Source of the DNA: Lentzea fradiae
GTDB taxonomy: Bacteria > Actinomycetota > Actinomycetes > Mycobacteriales > Pseudonocardiaceae
Direction: 5' to 3'
Assembly (NCBI RefSeq): GCF_900100955.1
Contig: NZ_FNCC01000013.1
Location: 1 to 64,000 of the forward strand
DNA length: 64,000 bases
Numbering within the stretch: the first letter of the stretch is position 1; the number at the start of each line of letters is the position of its first letter. The translations under genes were made by a program, and so were the position numbers. The notes beneath the pieces were generated by a model that was given only the letters and a program-made list of their open reading frames with translations, did not search any database and was not told where the DNA came from. Positions 16,653-28,834 of this stretch are shown in pieces.

Positions 16653-17642
16653 TCACGGAACGCCCGCGCCGAACGGCACCAGCAGGTCGACCAGCCGGGC
16701 CGTGGCGCGGTAGTCGGCGACGCGCTCCGCGAACGGCCGCTGCACGATCCCGCGCACGGTGTCCGGCGACAGGCGCTCGTAGGCCGGGACCGTGTCGTTG
16801 CTCAGGAAGTCCCAGCGGTCCTCGCGGTCGGCGTAGTTGAACGCGGGCAGCGGGCCGCCGAGCAGCGGCCGGTACCGCGCGGGCGTCTTGCCGCCCGGCA
16901 CCGGCATGGGCCCGGCCACGGTGATCGCGTAGGTGACGATCTCTCCGGGAGGCAGCAGCCGGGAGCGCATCCGGTCGAACTGGTCGGCGATCACCAGGTT
17001 CTGCTCGCGGAACGAGAACTCCATGACGGCCTGCGCCGGCTCCGCCCACGCCGCGGTGGTGTCCGGGTCGATGATCCCGGCGTCGCGCATCTCCTCGACG
17101 GCGGCGATCCCGCCGTGCAGGTAGGCGGCGTGCATCGCGCCGAGGTCCATGAAGATGTGCTTCTGCATCGACATCAGCATCGACGAGAACCAGCGCAGTT
17201 CCGGAACGGTGCCGAGATCGAGCATGCCCGCCGCGAACGCGGGCGCGCCGATGTTCGCGAATCCCATCCACCTCAGCGATTGCGGGTGGTCCAGGTAGAG
17301 CTTCGCGTAGAAGTCGTAGACCGCGAAGATCACCGAACGGTTCGAGTCGGCGCTGCGCTGCGGATCCCAGTCGGCCAGCCGCACTCCCGCGTCATCGGCG
17401 GCGCGCACTATCCAGTACTGCCACAACAACGCTTTGTAGCGCTGCGGGGCGAGGCCCTTCTCCCGGTACGAGACCAGCGCCTGCTCCAGGGCGGCACGGT
17501 CGTACGGCAGGTCGGGGTGGACGCCGCCCCGCCTCTCGCCGTTGCCGTTGACCAGCGGCAGATCCAGGTAGCCCACCGAGTCCGCCTTGGTGACACCCAT
17601 GCTGCCGAGCACGAGCGCCGCCACCACCATAAGCACGCGCAT
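16653..17642 (-). CDS. secreted protein of unknown function
   Basis: Counted from the ATG at 17642 the protein has 329 residues. It begins with a likely Sec signal peptide (MRVLMVVAALVLGSMGVTKA, cleavage after Ala20), followed by a soluble, helix-rich domain without a motif I recognise. Blocks such as LLWQYWIVRAADDAG, FSSMLMSMQKHIFMDLGAMH and SFREQNLVIADQFDRMR look well folded and conserved in style. A longer start at 17699 would bury the signal peptide. It is divergent from the AlkD-like gene. Confidence 0.8.
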   Translation of the reverse strand: MRVLMVVAALVLGSMGVTKADSVGYLDLPLVNGNGERRGGVHPDLPYDRAALEQALVSYREKGLAPQRYKALLWQYWIVRAADDAGVRLADWDPQRSADSNRSVIFAVYDFYAKLYLDHPQSLRWMGFANIGAPAFAAGMLDLGTVPELRWFSSMLMSMQKHIFMDLGAMHAAYLHGGIAAVEEMRDAGIIDPDTTAAWAEPAQAVMEFSFREQNLVIADQFDRMRSRLLPPGEIVTYAITVAGPMPVPGGKTPARYRPLLGGPLPAFNYADREDRWDFLSNDTVPAYERLSPDTVRGIVQRPFAERVADYRATARLVDLLVPFGAGVP

Positions 17643-17788
17643 GAACGCGAACTGTATCCGGAACGCGCGTGTTTCCCGTTCACACGTGCGGCGCGTCAAA
17701 GGATGCTATGCGAATTCGTTAGCAGTTATGACACGAATGGGGCCAATAATCTCAACAGCGCTACTCCTTATGGCTATACCGTGCGGGC

Positions 17789-18457
17789 GTGGCACTTGAG
17801 GTTCCCTTGATCAAAGCGGTTCGAGCCGGACTCCAGGAGCGCGCGGATTCACGCAAAGCCCCGGAGATGCAGGCGTACATGAAGTCCGCGATGCCGTTCC
17901 TCGGCGTGCGGAAACCGGCCCGCGCGGAGCTGCTGAAGACGCTGCCGGTGCCCGACGACCGGGACGAGTGGCTCGACGCCGTGCGGACGTTGTGGCGCGA
18001 GGCCACCTACCGCGAGGAGCGCTACGTCGCGCTGGCACTGAGCGGGGACCGGCGCTTCCAGTCACCCGACCTGCTGCCGTGGTTCGACGAGATGATCGTG
18101 ACCGGCGCTTGGTGGGACTACGTGGACGAGATCGCGTCGAAGCGGATCGGGCCGCTGCTCAGGTCGCACCCGGAGGTCGTACGGCCGTTGATGCTGCGGT
18201 GGTCCACCGACGCCGACCGGTGGCGGCGCCGCACGTCGGTGATCTGCCAGCTCGGGGCCAAGGGCGCGACGGACGTGGAGCTGCTCGCGGAGTGCGTCGA
18301 CGCGAACGTGGCCGATCCCGACTTCTTCCTGCGCAAGGGCATCGGGTGGGCGCTGCGGGAGCTCGCGAAGACCGAGCCCGGCTGGGTGCGGGCGTTCGTC
18401 GAGGCCAGGCCGCAGCTGTCACCGCTGTCGCGGCGCGAGGCGCTCAAGCACCTCTGA
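17789..18457 (+). CDS. DNA alkylation repair protein, AlkD family
   Basis: This 222-residue all-helical HEAT-like repeat protein matches AlkD: early YMKSAMPFLGVRKPARAELL, then WREATYREERYVAL, WWDYVDEIASKRIGPLL and FFLRKGIGWALRELAK. AlkD removes bulky or cationic alkylated purines without flipping the base. The GTG start at 17789 gives the normal family length. The catalytic Asp (in VDEIAS) and Trp (WWDYVD) positions are present. With the AAG-type glycosylase near 3.6 kb it gives the window two alkylation-repair enzymes. Confidence 0.92.
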   Translation: MALEVPLIKAVRAGLQERADSRKAPEMQAYMKSAMPFLGVRKPARAELLKTLPVPDDRDEWLDAVRTLWREATYREERYVALALSGDRRFQSPDLLPWFDEMIVTGAWWDYVDEIASKRIGPLLRSHPEVVRPLMLRWSTDADRWRRRTSVICQLGAKGATDVELLAECVDANVADPDFFLRKGIGWALRELAKTEPGWVRAFVEARPQLSPLSRREALKHL

Positions 18458-18509
18458 CCGCCTCCCCCTCCGGCCCTCCCGAAGGTAACGCGGGAGTCCC
18501 TCGTTTCCT

Positions 18510-18542
18510 CGTGGGGAACGCGGAGGCCCCGCGTTCCCCACG
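18510..18542. terminator. bidirectional terminator
   Basis: A 14-bp perfect stem, CGTGGGGAACGCGG (18510-18523) paired with 18529-18542 around an AGGCC loop, lies between two convergent genes, the AlkD-like gene ending at 18457 and the gene ending at 18556. There is no T tract on either side, as is common in high-GC actinobacteria. Confidence 0.7.
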
Positions 18543-18555
18543 GGGGAGTCGCAGC

Positions 18556-19053
18556 TCAGGCGTGCTTGGCGCGGCCGGAGTAGGTGAGCGGGAAGACGAG
18601 CTCCGCGCACTCGGCGGGGACGTCCTCCGCCACCTGCACCTGCATGGTCACCTCGACCGCCCCGCCCGCCGGGATCTCCACGACGTCGGTCAGCGGCACG
18701 ACGGTCAGCACGCCGGCCGGGCACTCCTCGACGCGCTGCTGGGTGGCGTCCAGGGGCTGGCCGGGCACCGCGGAGAGGCTCTCGATGATGATCGCGACCG
18801 GGTTCGGGTTGGAGAGGCGGACCGTGCGCTCGCCCTCGGCACCCGGCAGGAGCTCCACGGGCGCGCCGGAGATGTCGTTGATCTCGAACGGCTTGAGCTG
18901 CTGCATGCCCGACTCGCCGCTGCTCACGGAGTACGCCATCGCGGGCAGCCGGGGTTCGGGCCAGGTGAGGTGCATGGCCGCCACGACAGCCGCGCCGACC
19001 ATGAGAATCGTCAACGACACGGCGATCTCAAGGCGCGGACCCAGACTACGCAT
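18556..19053 (-). CDS. membrane-anchored or exported protein of unknown function
   Basis: This 165-residue protein has a short basic start and one hydrophobic segment (residues 9-28, EIAVSLTILMVGAAVVAAMH), then an extracytoplasmic beta-rich domain. The domain contains VRLSNPNPVAIIIESL and VEIPAGGAVEVTMQVQVAEDVP, the look of an immunoglobulin-like sheet. Two cysteines (VEECPAG, PAECAEL) could form a disulfide. I know no function for it. Confidence 0.75.
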   Translation of the reverse strand: MRSLGPRLEIAVSLTILMVGAAVVAAMHLTWPEPRLPAMAYSVSSGESGMQQLKPFEINDISGAPVELLPGAEGERTVRLSNPNPVAIIIESLSAVPGQPLDATQQRVEECPAGVLTVVPLTDVVEIPAGGAVEVTMQVQVAEDVPAECAELVFPLTYSGRAKHA

Positions 19054-19368
19054 GGCGCAACTCTCCAGAGTTGTTGCTCCAGGCGGTGGGTTCGCCTCTA
19101 GCTCCCCACCGGACCGGCGACCATACTCGCCCGGCGGTTCATCGCTTCGCCCCTCGGCCCAGCGGGCCGCGCCGCCAATCTTGGAGAAGCTTCACCTACT
19201 GCGCAAGCGTCTGACGGGCGCCGATTTCCCCTTGTAATCAGGGACTTTCGGCACCTTGACAGCCACGCAGGGCCCTCACCTGCTGGTTTGATTCCAAATC
19301 CCGCGAGGCCGGGTTCACCCGAACGAGCGAACTTGACCTACCGAGGCCACTACCGTCCCCGGACGTGT
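19054..19368. other. intergenic region, no gene seen
   Basis: These 315 bp separate the start of the exported-protein gene (minus strand) from the pheT terminator. I see no coding frame with sensible codon use and no tRNA. A TTGACA at 19256-19261 has no convincing -10 at the proper distance. The region should contain the promoter of the gene starting at 19053, which I could not pin down. Confidence 0.5.
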
Positions 19369-19403
19369 GAAGGCCCGGAACCCGCGCGGGGTTCCGGGCC
19401 TTC
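19369..19403 (-). terminator. pheST terminator
   Basis: A perfect 15-bp stem, GAAGGCCCGGAACCC (19369-19383) with its complement at 19389-19403 and a GCGCG loop, lies 15 bp past the pheT stop. It has the same GAAGGC..GCCTTC style as the tyrS terminator. Confidence 0.85.
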
Positions 19404-19418
19404 GCGCAGCGTCACCGA

Positions 19419-23080
<3,662 letters not shown>

Positions 23081-23096
23081 TTAGGATGTCGGCATC

Positions 23097-24848
23097 ATGT
23101 CGCACACCTTCCGCGTCGACCTGCGCGGCATCATCGACCTGCTGAGCCACCACCTGTACAGCAGCCCGCGCGTCTACGTGCGGGAACTGCTCCAGAACGC
23201 CGTGGACGCGATCACCGCCAGGCGCGAGCTCGACCCCGCCTGCCCGGCCGGCGTGACGATCACCTGCGGCCGCACGCTGACGATCACCGACACCGGTGTC
23301 GGACTCACCGAGCAGGAGGTGCACGAGCTGCTCTCGACGCTCGGCCGCACCTCCAAGCGCGACGAGCTGGGCTTCGCCCGCGACGGGTTCCTCGGCCAGT
23401 TCGGCGTCGGGATGCTGTCGTGCTTCCTGGTCGCCTCGTCGGTGACCGTCGTCACGCGGTCGGCCCGCGGCGGGCCGGGCGTGCGGTGGGAGGCGGACTC
23501 CTCCGGCAACTACACCGTGTCCGCTGTGGACGGTGACGTGCCGGTCGGCACCACGGTCGTGCTGACCGCCTCGCGGGGCAACGAGCACTGGCTCGAAGCC
23601 GACGTGGTGGGGCCGCTGGTGAAGGACTACGGAGACCTGCTGCCCGCGGCCGTGACGCTGGACGGCGCGGTGGTCACCCGCGGCGAGCGGCCGTGGGACG
23701 ACGAGGACGCCGACCTGTCCGCCTACTGCGAGCAGGTGATGGGGTTCACGCCGTTCGAGGCGATCCCGATCGAGGTCGAGGCGGCGGGGCTGACCGGTGT
23801 CGCGTTCGTGCTGCCGTCGGGTGTCCACCCGGGAACGCGGCAGACGCACCGGGTGTACCTGAAGCGAATGCTCGTCGGCGACAACGTCGAGGGCCTGCTG
23901 CCGGACTGGGCGTACTTCGTGCGGTGCGTGGTCGACGCGTCGTCGGTCAGGCCGACGGCGTCGCGCGAGTCGCTGTACCAGGACGAGATGCTGATGGCGG
24001 TGCGCGAGGAGCTGGGCGAGCAGATCCGCGACTGGCTGATCAGGCTGGACGCGATCGAGCCGCGCCGCGCGGGCGAGCTGCTGGCCGCGCACCACCTCGG
24101 CATCAAGTCGCTCGCGCGTTCGGACGACGAGATGCTGCGGCTGGTCGAGCGCTGGCTGCCGTTCGAGACCACGGACGGCCCGGTCCCGTTGCGGCAGTTC
24201 AAGCGCAAGCACGGCGCGATCCTCTACATCCCCGACGTCGACGAGTTCCACCAGCTCGCCCCGGTCGCCGCCGCGCAGGGCCTCGGCCTGGTGAACGCCG
24301 GCTACGCCTACGACCTGGAGCTGCTCAACCGCCTCGGCGCGCTCGACGGCCCGTCCGTCGCGCGCCGGGTGGCGCCGTCGGAGCTGCTGGCCGCGCTCGC
24401 CGACCCGGAACCGGACGTCGAGGCGGCGTTGCGGCTGCGGCTGTCCGAGGGCGCCGCGGCGCTCGACCGGCACGACTGCGACGCGGTGGTCCGCGACTTC
24501 GACCCCGTCTCGCTGCCCGCGCTGCTGATCACCAACGCCGAGCAGCAGCGCAAGCTCGACACCGAGCAGACCGCGGAGGAGACGACCGACCCGCTGTGGG
24601 CGGAGCTGCTCGGCCAGCTGACGGCGGGCTCCTCGTCGTCGCGGGCGGAGCAGCTGGTGCTCAACTGCCGCAACCCGCTGGTGCAGCGGCTGGCGAGGCT
24701 GACCGACCCGGCGCTCGTCGAGCTGACCCTCGAATCTCTGTACGTGCACGCCGTGCTCCAGGCACGGCGTGCGATGCGACCGAAGGACACGGCGGCGCTC
24801 AACCGCTCGTTCCTGGAACTGCTGGACCGCGCCGTTGGGGGCAAGTGA
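23097..24848 (+). CDS. HSP90-family ATPase (short HtpG-like protein)
   Basis: The N-terminal GHKL ATPase is intact: helix RELLQNAVDAI with the catalytic-type Glu30 and Mg-binding Asn34, ITDTGVGL at 63-70, and GQFGVGMLSCFLV near 100-112, matching HSP90 GQFGVGFYSAYLV. A middle-domain block (VRPTASRESLYQDE) corresponds to the HSP90 segment that ends in SRE. At 583 residues it is shorter than typical HtpG, and the C-terminal part is hard to align, so it is a divergent HSP90-like chaperone rather than housekeeping HtpG. The next gene starts 2 bp after the stop and encodes a large TPR protein, a natural co-chaperone candidate. Confidence 0.88.
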   Translation: MSHTFRVDLRGIIDLLSHHLYSSPRVYVRELLQNAVDAITARRELDPACPAGVTITCGRTLTITDTGVGLTEQEVHELLSTLGRTSKRDELGFARDGFLGQFGVGMLSCFLVASSVTVVTRSARGGPGVRWEADSSGNYTVSAVDGDVPVGTTVVLTASRGNEHWLEADVVGPLVKDYGDLLPAAVTLDGAVVTRGERPWDDEDADLSAYCEQVMGFTPFEAIPIEVEAAGLTGVAFVLPSGVHPGTRQTHRVYLKRMLVGDNVEGLLPDWAYFVRCVVDASSVRPTASRESLYQDEMLMAVREELGEQIRDWLIRLDAIEPRRAGELLAAHHLGIKSLARSDDEMLRLVERWLPFETTDGPVPLRQFKRKHGAILYIPDVDEFHQLAPVAAAQGLGLVNAGYAYDLELLNRLGALDGPSVARRVAPSELLAALADPEPDVEAALRLRLSEGAAALDRHDCDAVVRDFDPVSLPALLITNAEQQRKLDTEQTAEETTDPLWAELLGQLTAGSSSSRAEQLVLNCRNPLVQRLARLTDPALVELTLESLYVHAVLQARRAMRPKDTAALNRSFLELLDRAVGGK

Positions 24849-24850
24849 GC

Positions 24851-27553
24851 ATGGCCGACTTCACCGCGCAGGACGCCGAGCAGGCGTTCCTCGACGCGTA
24901 CAACATGCCGACGGGCATGCCGAAGCACGAGGCGCTGGAGCGGGTGGCGCGCATGGCCGACGCGCTCGGGCACCTGCCGCTCGGCGTGTCGTGCCGGATC
25001 GCGATGATCGACTCCGCGTACTACCTCTCGCGCTACGACCTGATGCTCGCGCCGTTCGCGTGGGCGCGGGCCGCGGAGGAGAAGGACCCGGAGGCGTTCA
25101 ACGAGTACGAGGTCCACTCGCTGAACTGGTCGCACAAGTGGATCGCCACGGGTCTGCGGCGCGACCCGCGGTTCTCGCTGGAGCAGGTCGAGGCCGTGAT
25201 CGGGCAGCTCGCGGATCGCTACGGGCGCCTGGGTTTCTCGGCCCAGCCGGTGCACGGCGCGCGGGCGGAGCTCGCCTACCACGTCGGTGACACGACCGGC
25301 CTCGCCGAGCACCTCGGCCGCTACCTCGCCACCGAGCGCGGCCCGATGGCCGACTGCGAGGCGTGCGTGGTCGAGGAGCAGGTCTGGATGCTGTCGCGGC
25401 TGGGCAGGCACCAGGAGGCCGCCGCGCACGGCTGGGAGGGCCTGTCCGGCCAGACCGGCTGCGCCACCCAGCCGCAGGGCATCCTGTCGGCGTTGCTGTG
25501 GCCGTTGCTGGAGATCGGTGACCTGGAACGGGCCGCGCACGCGCACACGACGGCGTACCGGTTGATCAAGGACGACGAGATCACCTCGTACGTGCACGAG
25601 CACATCCGGTTCTGCGCGCTCACCGGCAACGTGGCGCGCGGCGAGGAGATCCTGCGGCGGTCGCTGCACAAGGTGACCGCGACCCAGCTGCCCGCCGACG
25701 AGATGTCGTTCGCCGAGTCCGCTTCGGTTCTGCTGCGACGGCTCCCGCCCGACGTCGTCTTCGACGTGCCGCAGGTCGGCTCCCTCACCGCGGCCGAGCT
25801 GCTCGACCGGTTGTCGGCGCGGGCGCGAGAGCTCGCGAAGGCGTTCGACGAGCGCAACGGCACACCGGCGTGGGAAGGACGGGTGGCTCAGGCGCTGGCG
25901 CAGCCCGACTACCCGCACGTCGAGCTGGCCGTGCCCGCCGCGCCGGTGGCCGCGCCCACCGGCGAACCGCTCGTGTCCGGCGACCCGGTGGAGATCGCCG
26001 AGTCGATGGTGGCGCTCTACGAGCAGGGCGACTTCGTGACGGCGCGGCGGATGCTCGACTCGCTGCCCGCCGACATGGACCCGTTGCTGCCGCCCGACCT
26101 CGCGGCGCACGCGGGCATCCGGCGGATGACGACGGGGCTGGTGCCGTTCGACCTGGAGGCGTTCGACGAGCTGGCGGCGGTGCTGCCGCACGACCTCGCG
26201 CTGCGGTACCGGGCCCGCCTCGCGATCGGCCTCGAAGGCGGTCTGGAGCTGGCCGAGCGGTGCCTCGCCGAGGCGACGTCCGACTACACCAGGACGGTCG
26301 CGGCACTGACGCTGGCCGAGCTGTACGACCGCACCGAGGCGCACGAGCGGGCGGCGGAGATGATCGCGCTCGTGTCCTCTTTGGACGTTGCGGACCTGCG
26401 CGGCAGGGTCGCCGTGGAGACGGCGGAACACCGTGCCCGGCAACAGGACCTCGACGGCGCGCTCACCGAGATCACGGCGGTGATGGCAGGCGAGCTGCCG
26501 TTGAACGCGCGGTTCGAGGGCTACCGGCTCAAGCTGCGGCTGGAGACGCTGCTGCGGCGCGTGCCGGAAGCCGTGGCGACGGCGCGGGAGTTCGTGGCCG
26601 CGTTCCCGCCGCCGGAGTCCGCGGAGGCGCGCTGGTACCAGGTCGCGGCCATCCAGGAGCTGGACCAGGAAGGTGCCTGCCTGGCCGACCTGCGCGAGGC
26701 CGTGGCGATCTCGCGCGCGCACCTGTCCCCCGGCCACACCGCGCACTTCTGCTTCGCGCTGAGCGGTGGCTACGTCCAGACCGACAGGTTCGTCGAGGCG
26801 GCCGAGGTGCTGGAGGAGGCGCTGCGGCTGGTGCAGGAGGGCCAGGAAGACCTGCGGCTGCAGATCGTCTTCCGGCTCGGGCAGGTGTGCCGCAAGCTCG
26901 GCGAGCTGCCCGCCGCCGAACGGCACCTGCGCGAGGCGGCGGAGCTGCTGCCCGCCGAGGAGACCGCGCGCAGGGCGTTCCTGCTCGACGCGCTCGCGTC
27001 CGTGCAGGGCAGGCTGGACAAGCACGACGAGGCGACGGCGTCCTGGCGGGCGGCCGCCGCGCTGTGGCAGCAGGAGGGCGACGTCTCGGAGGCGATCGGC
27101 TCGCTGGTCGAGCTGGCGTCGACCCTGCCCGACGACGAGGTGGCCGAGACGACCTCCGCCATCGACGAGGCCGAGGCGCTGCTCGCGTCGCTCGACGACC
27201 CGGCGGAGGTGACGCGGCGGCAGGCCGAGATCCTCGCGATCCGCGCGTGGGTGCACACGCAGGCGGGCGAGTTCCCGCTGGCGATGAAGCACTACCGCGA
27301 CACCGAGGCCCTCGTGACGTCGCTGGGCGACCACAACTGGCGGGTGTTCGTGGTGCTGCGGGCCGCGCAGGTGCTGCTGGGCGCCGACGACGCGGAGGGC
27401 GCCGAGGCCGAGGCACGCAGGGCCGCGTCACTGCTGCCCGACGACGCCCAGGTGGGCAACGTGCTCTCGGTGCTGTCGGAAGCGTTGCACCGTCAGAACA
27501 AGCCGTCCGGCACGGACCCGTTGGTGCGGGAGCTGACGGCCAGGCTGGACTAG
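24851..27553 (+). CDS. tetratricopeptide-repeat protein, partner of the HSP90-like ATPase
   Basis: This 900-residue acidic helical protein is built largely of TPR-like helix pairs. Clear repeats run from about residue 590 to 880, for example FALSGGYVQTDRFVEAAEVL, FRLGQVCRKLGELPAAERHL, LDALASVQGRLDKHDEATAS and IRAWVHTQAGEFPLAMKHYR. An Ala/Pro-rich linker lies near residues 360-375. It has no signal peptide or membrane segment. The start ATG at 24851 is 2 bp past the HSP90-like stop, so the two are cotranscribed and probably form a complex. The last 4 bp overlap the convergent ABC gene. Confidence 0.85.
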   Translation: MADFTAQDAEQAFLDAYNMPTGMPKHEALERVARMADALGHLPLGVSCRIAMIDSAYYLSRYDLMLAPFAWARAAEEKDPEAFNEYEVHSLNWSHKWIATGLRRDPRFSLEQVEAVIGQLADRYGRLGFSAQPVHGARAELAYHVGDTTGLAEHLGRYLATERGPMADCEACVVEEQVWMLSRLGRHQEAAAHGWEGLSGQTGCATQPQGILSALLWPLLEIGDLERAAHAHTTAYRLIKDDEITSYVHEHIRFCALTGNVARGEEILRRSLHKVTATQLPADEMSFAESASVLLRRLPPDVVFDVPQVGSLTAAELLDRLSARARELAKAFDERNGTPAWEGRVAQALAQPDYPHVELAVPAAPVAAPTGEPLVSGDPVEIAESMVALYEQGDFVTARRMLDSLPADMDPLLPPDLAAHAGIRRMTTGLVPFDLEAFDELAAVLPHDLALRYRARLAIGLEGGLELAERCLAEATSDYTRTVAALTLAELYDRTEAHERAAEMIALVSSLDVADLRGRVAVETAEHRARQQDLDGALTEITAVMAGELPLNARFEGYRLKLRLETLLRRVPEAVATAREFVAAFPPPESAEARWYQVAAIQELDQEGACLADLREAVAISRAHLSPGHTAHFCFALSGGYVQTDRFVEAAEVLEEALRLVQEGQEDLRLQIVFRLGQVCRKLGELPAAERHLREAAELLPAEETARRAFLLDALASVQGRLDKHDEATASWRAAAALWQQEGDVSEAIGSLVELASTLPDDEVAETTSAIDEAEALLASLDDPAEVTRRQAEILAIRAWVHTQAGEFPLAMKHYRDTEALVTSLGDHNWRVFVVLRAAQVLLGADDAEGAEAEARRAASLLPDDAQVGNVLSVLSEALHRQNKPSGTDPLVRELTARLD

Positions 27554-28404
27554 CGTTTCCGCCTGTCGCGCGACGCGCGCAGGTAGCCCATCACCAACGA
27601 CTCCAGGTCGGGTGCCACCTCCGCCCAGCCAGGTGGCACCGGCCCGGCGTCGCGCAGCAGCACCGTGGCCTGGCGCTGCGTGCGGGTCGCACTGACGCGC
27701 GCACCCTCCAGTTCGGACTCACCGGTGACCGGGCCGAGGAGTATCCGGTGCCGTGCCAGCACTTCCTCGACGTCGCCCTCGATCTGCACCCGGCCGGCGT
27801 CGACCAGGAGGAGGTGGTCGCACACCTCGCGCAGGTCGGTGAGCAGGTGCGAGGACATCACCACCGTCGTGCCCCGGTCGGCGACCTCCGCCATGAGGAT
27901 GCGCAACGTCTCGTCGCGGGCCAGCGGGTCGAGGTCGGACAGCGGTTCGTCCAGGAGCAGCAGCCGGGGCAGCCTGCCCAGCGCCAGCGCGATGGCCACC
28001 TGGGTGCGGGCCCCCGCGGACAGGGTGCGGATCTCGGCGTTCTCGTCCACCCCGGCCTGCAACGCGAGCACCTCCTCGACCCTGCCGGTGGACCAGCGGT
28101 CGTTCATGGACGCGCCGAGACGCGCCATCTCCCGCACCGTGAGGTTGCCGTAGAGCGGCCGGTCCTGCGCCAGGAACGACACGTCCGGGTGGATGCGCCC
28201 GCGCACCGGCGTGCCGAACACCCGCAGCTCACCGGTGGTCGGGCGGACGAGACCCGCCGCCATGCGCAGCAGGGTGCTCTTGCCCGCGCCGTTCGGGCCG
28301 ACCAGGGCGACGACCTTGCCCTCGGGAACCGAGAAGGTGCAGTCTCGGACCGCCCAGCGAGCGCGGTACCGCTTGCCCACGGCCGTGGCGGCCAACGGAG
28401 TCAT
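27550..28404 (-). CDS. ABC transporter ATP-binding protein (YtrB-like)
   Basis: This 284-residue ATPase has Walker A GPNGAGKST near 40, a Q loop (FLAQDRPLYGNL), Walker B LLLLDEPLSDLD and H-loop SSHLL. The ABC signature reads LSAGA instead of LSGGQ, a degenerate form suggesting it may be the less active partner of the heterodimer with the second ATPase at 29821-30567. A C-terminal extension (about 215-284) is of the type seen in export-type ABC subunits. Its start overlaps the GntR stop (ATGA). Confidence 0.9.
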   Translation of the reverse strand: MTPLAATAVGKRYRARWAVRDCTFSVPEGKVVALVGPNGAGKSTLLRMAAGLVRPTTGELRVFGTPVRGRIHPDVSFLAQDRPLYGNLTVREMARLGASMNDRWSTGRVEEVLALQAGVDENAEIRTLSAGARTQVAIALALGRLPRLLLLDEPLSDLDPLARDETLRILMAEVADRGTTVVMSSHLLTDLREVCDHLLLVDAGRVQIEGDVEEVLARHRILLGPVTGESELEGARVSATRTQRQATVLLRDAGPVPPGWAEVAPDLESLVMGYLRASRDRRKR

Positions 28405-28811
28405 GGTCGTTCCTCGACGGGGTAGTGCTCGTCGCGGACCGCGGAGTACAGGGCGTCGACGTCCTCGACGTCGAGACCGCCCTCCCGCGCGCGGCCCATC
28501 CAGCGAGCCAGTTCCTTGCGCAACGGCGCGTCGTCCCCCGCGGTCGCCTCGGAGGACAGCGACTTGGTCACGTAGGTGCCCAGGCCGCGACGGCCCTCCA
28601 CGAGCCCTTCGCGTTCGAGCTCGCGGTACGCCTTGAGCACGGTGTTGGGGTTGACGGCGGTCGCCTCGACCACCTCCCGCGCCGCTGGCAGCCGGTCACC
28701 GGGGGCCAGCAGTCCCAGCCGCAGGGCTTGCTTGACCTGCTTGACGATCTGCATGTAGGTGGAGACCCCCGAGTGCCGGTCGATCCGGAACTCGATCACG
28801 TCGGCCAGCAT
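28401..28811 (-). CDS. GntR-family repressor, YtrA subfamily
   Basis: This 136-residue regulator has an N-terminal winged helix (about 5-75): FRIDRHSGVSTYMQIVKQVK, then PGDRLPAAREVVEATAVNPN and VLKAYRELEREGLVEGRRGL. The short C-terminal helical tail is the mark of YtrA-type GntR proteins, which repress linked ABC transporter operons. It sits between the permease and the first ATPase gene. Its likely site is the palindrome at 30600-30637. I chose ATG 28811; GTG 28799 is an alternative. Confidence 0.9.
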   Translation of the reverse strand: MLADVIEFRIDRHSGVSTYMQIVKQVKQALRLGLLAPGDRLPAAREVVEATAVNPNTVLKAYRELEREGLVEGRRGLGTYVTKSLSSEATAGDDAPLRKELARWMGRAREGGLDVEDVDALYSAVRDEHYPVEERP

Positions 28812-28834
28812 AGGTGCTGCGGTCGCGGGCCCGC

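Noticed and set aside
19230-19300. tRNA-like stretch (GGTTTGATTCCAAATCC) before the pheT terminator
   Set aside because: It resembles a T-arm only superficially. No acceptor, D or anticodon arms can be folded around it.
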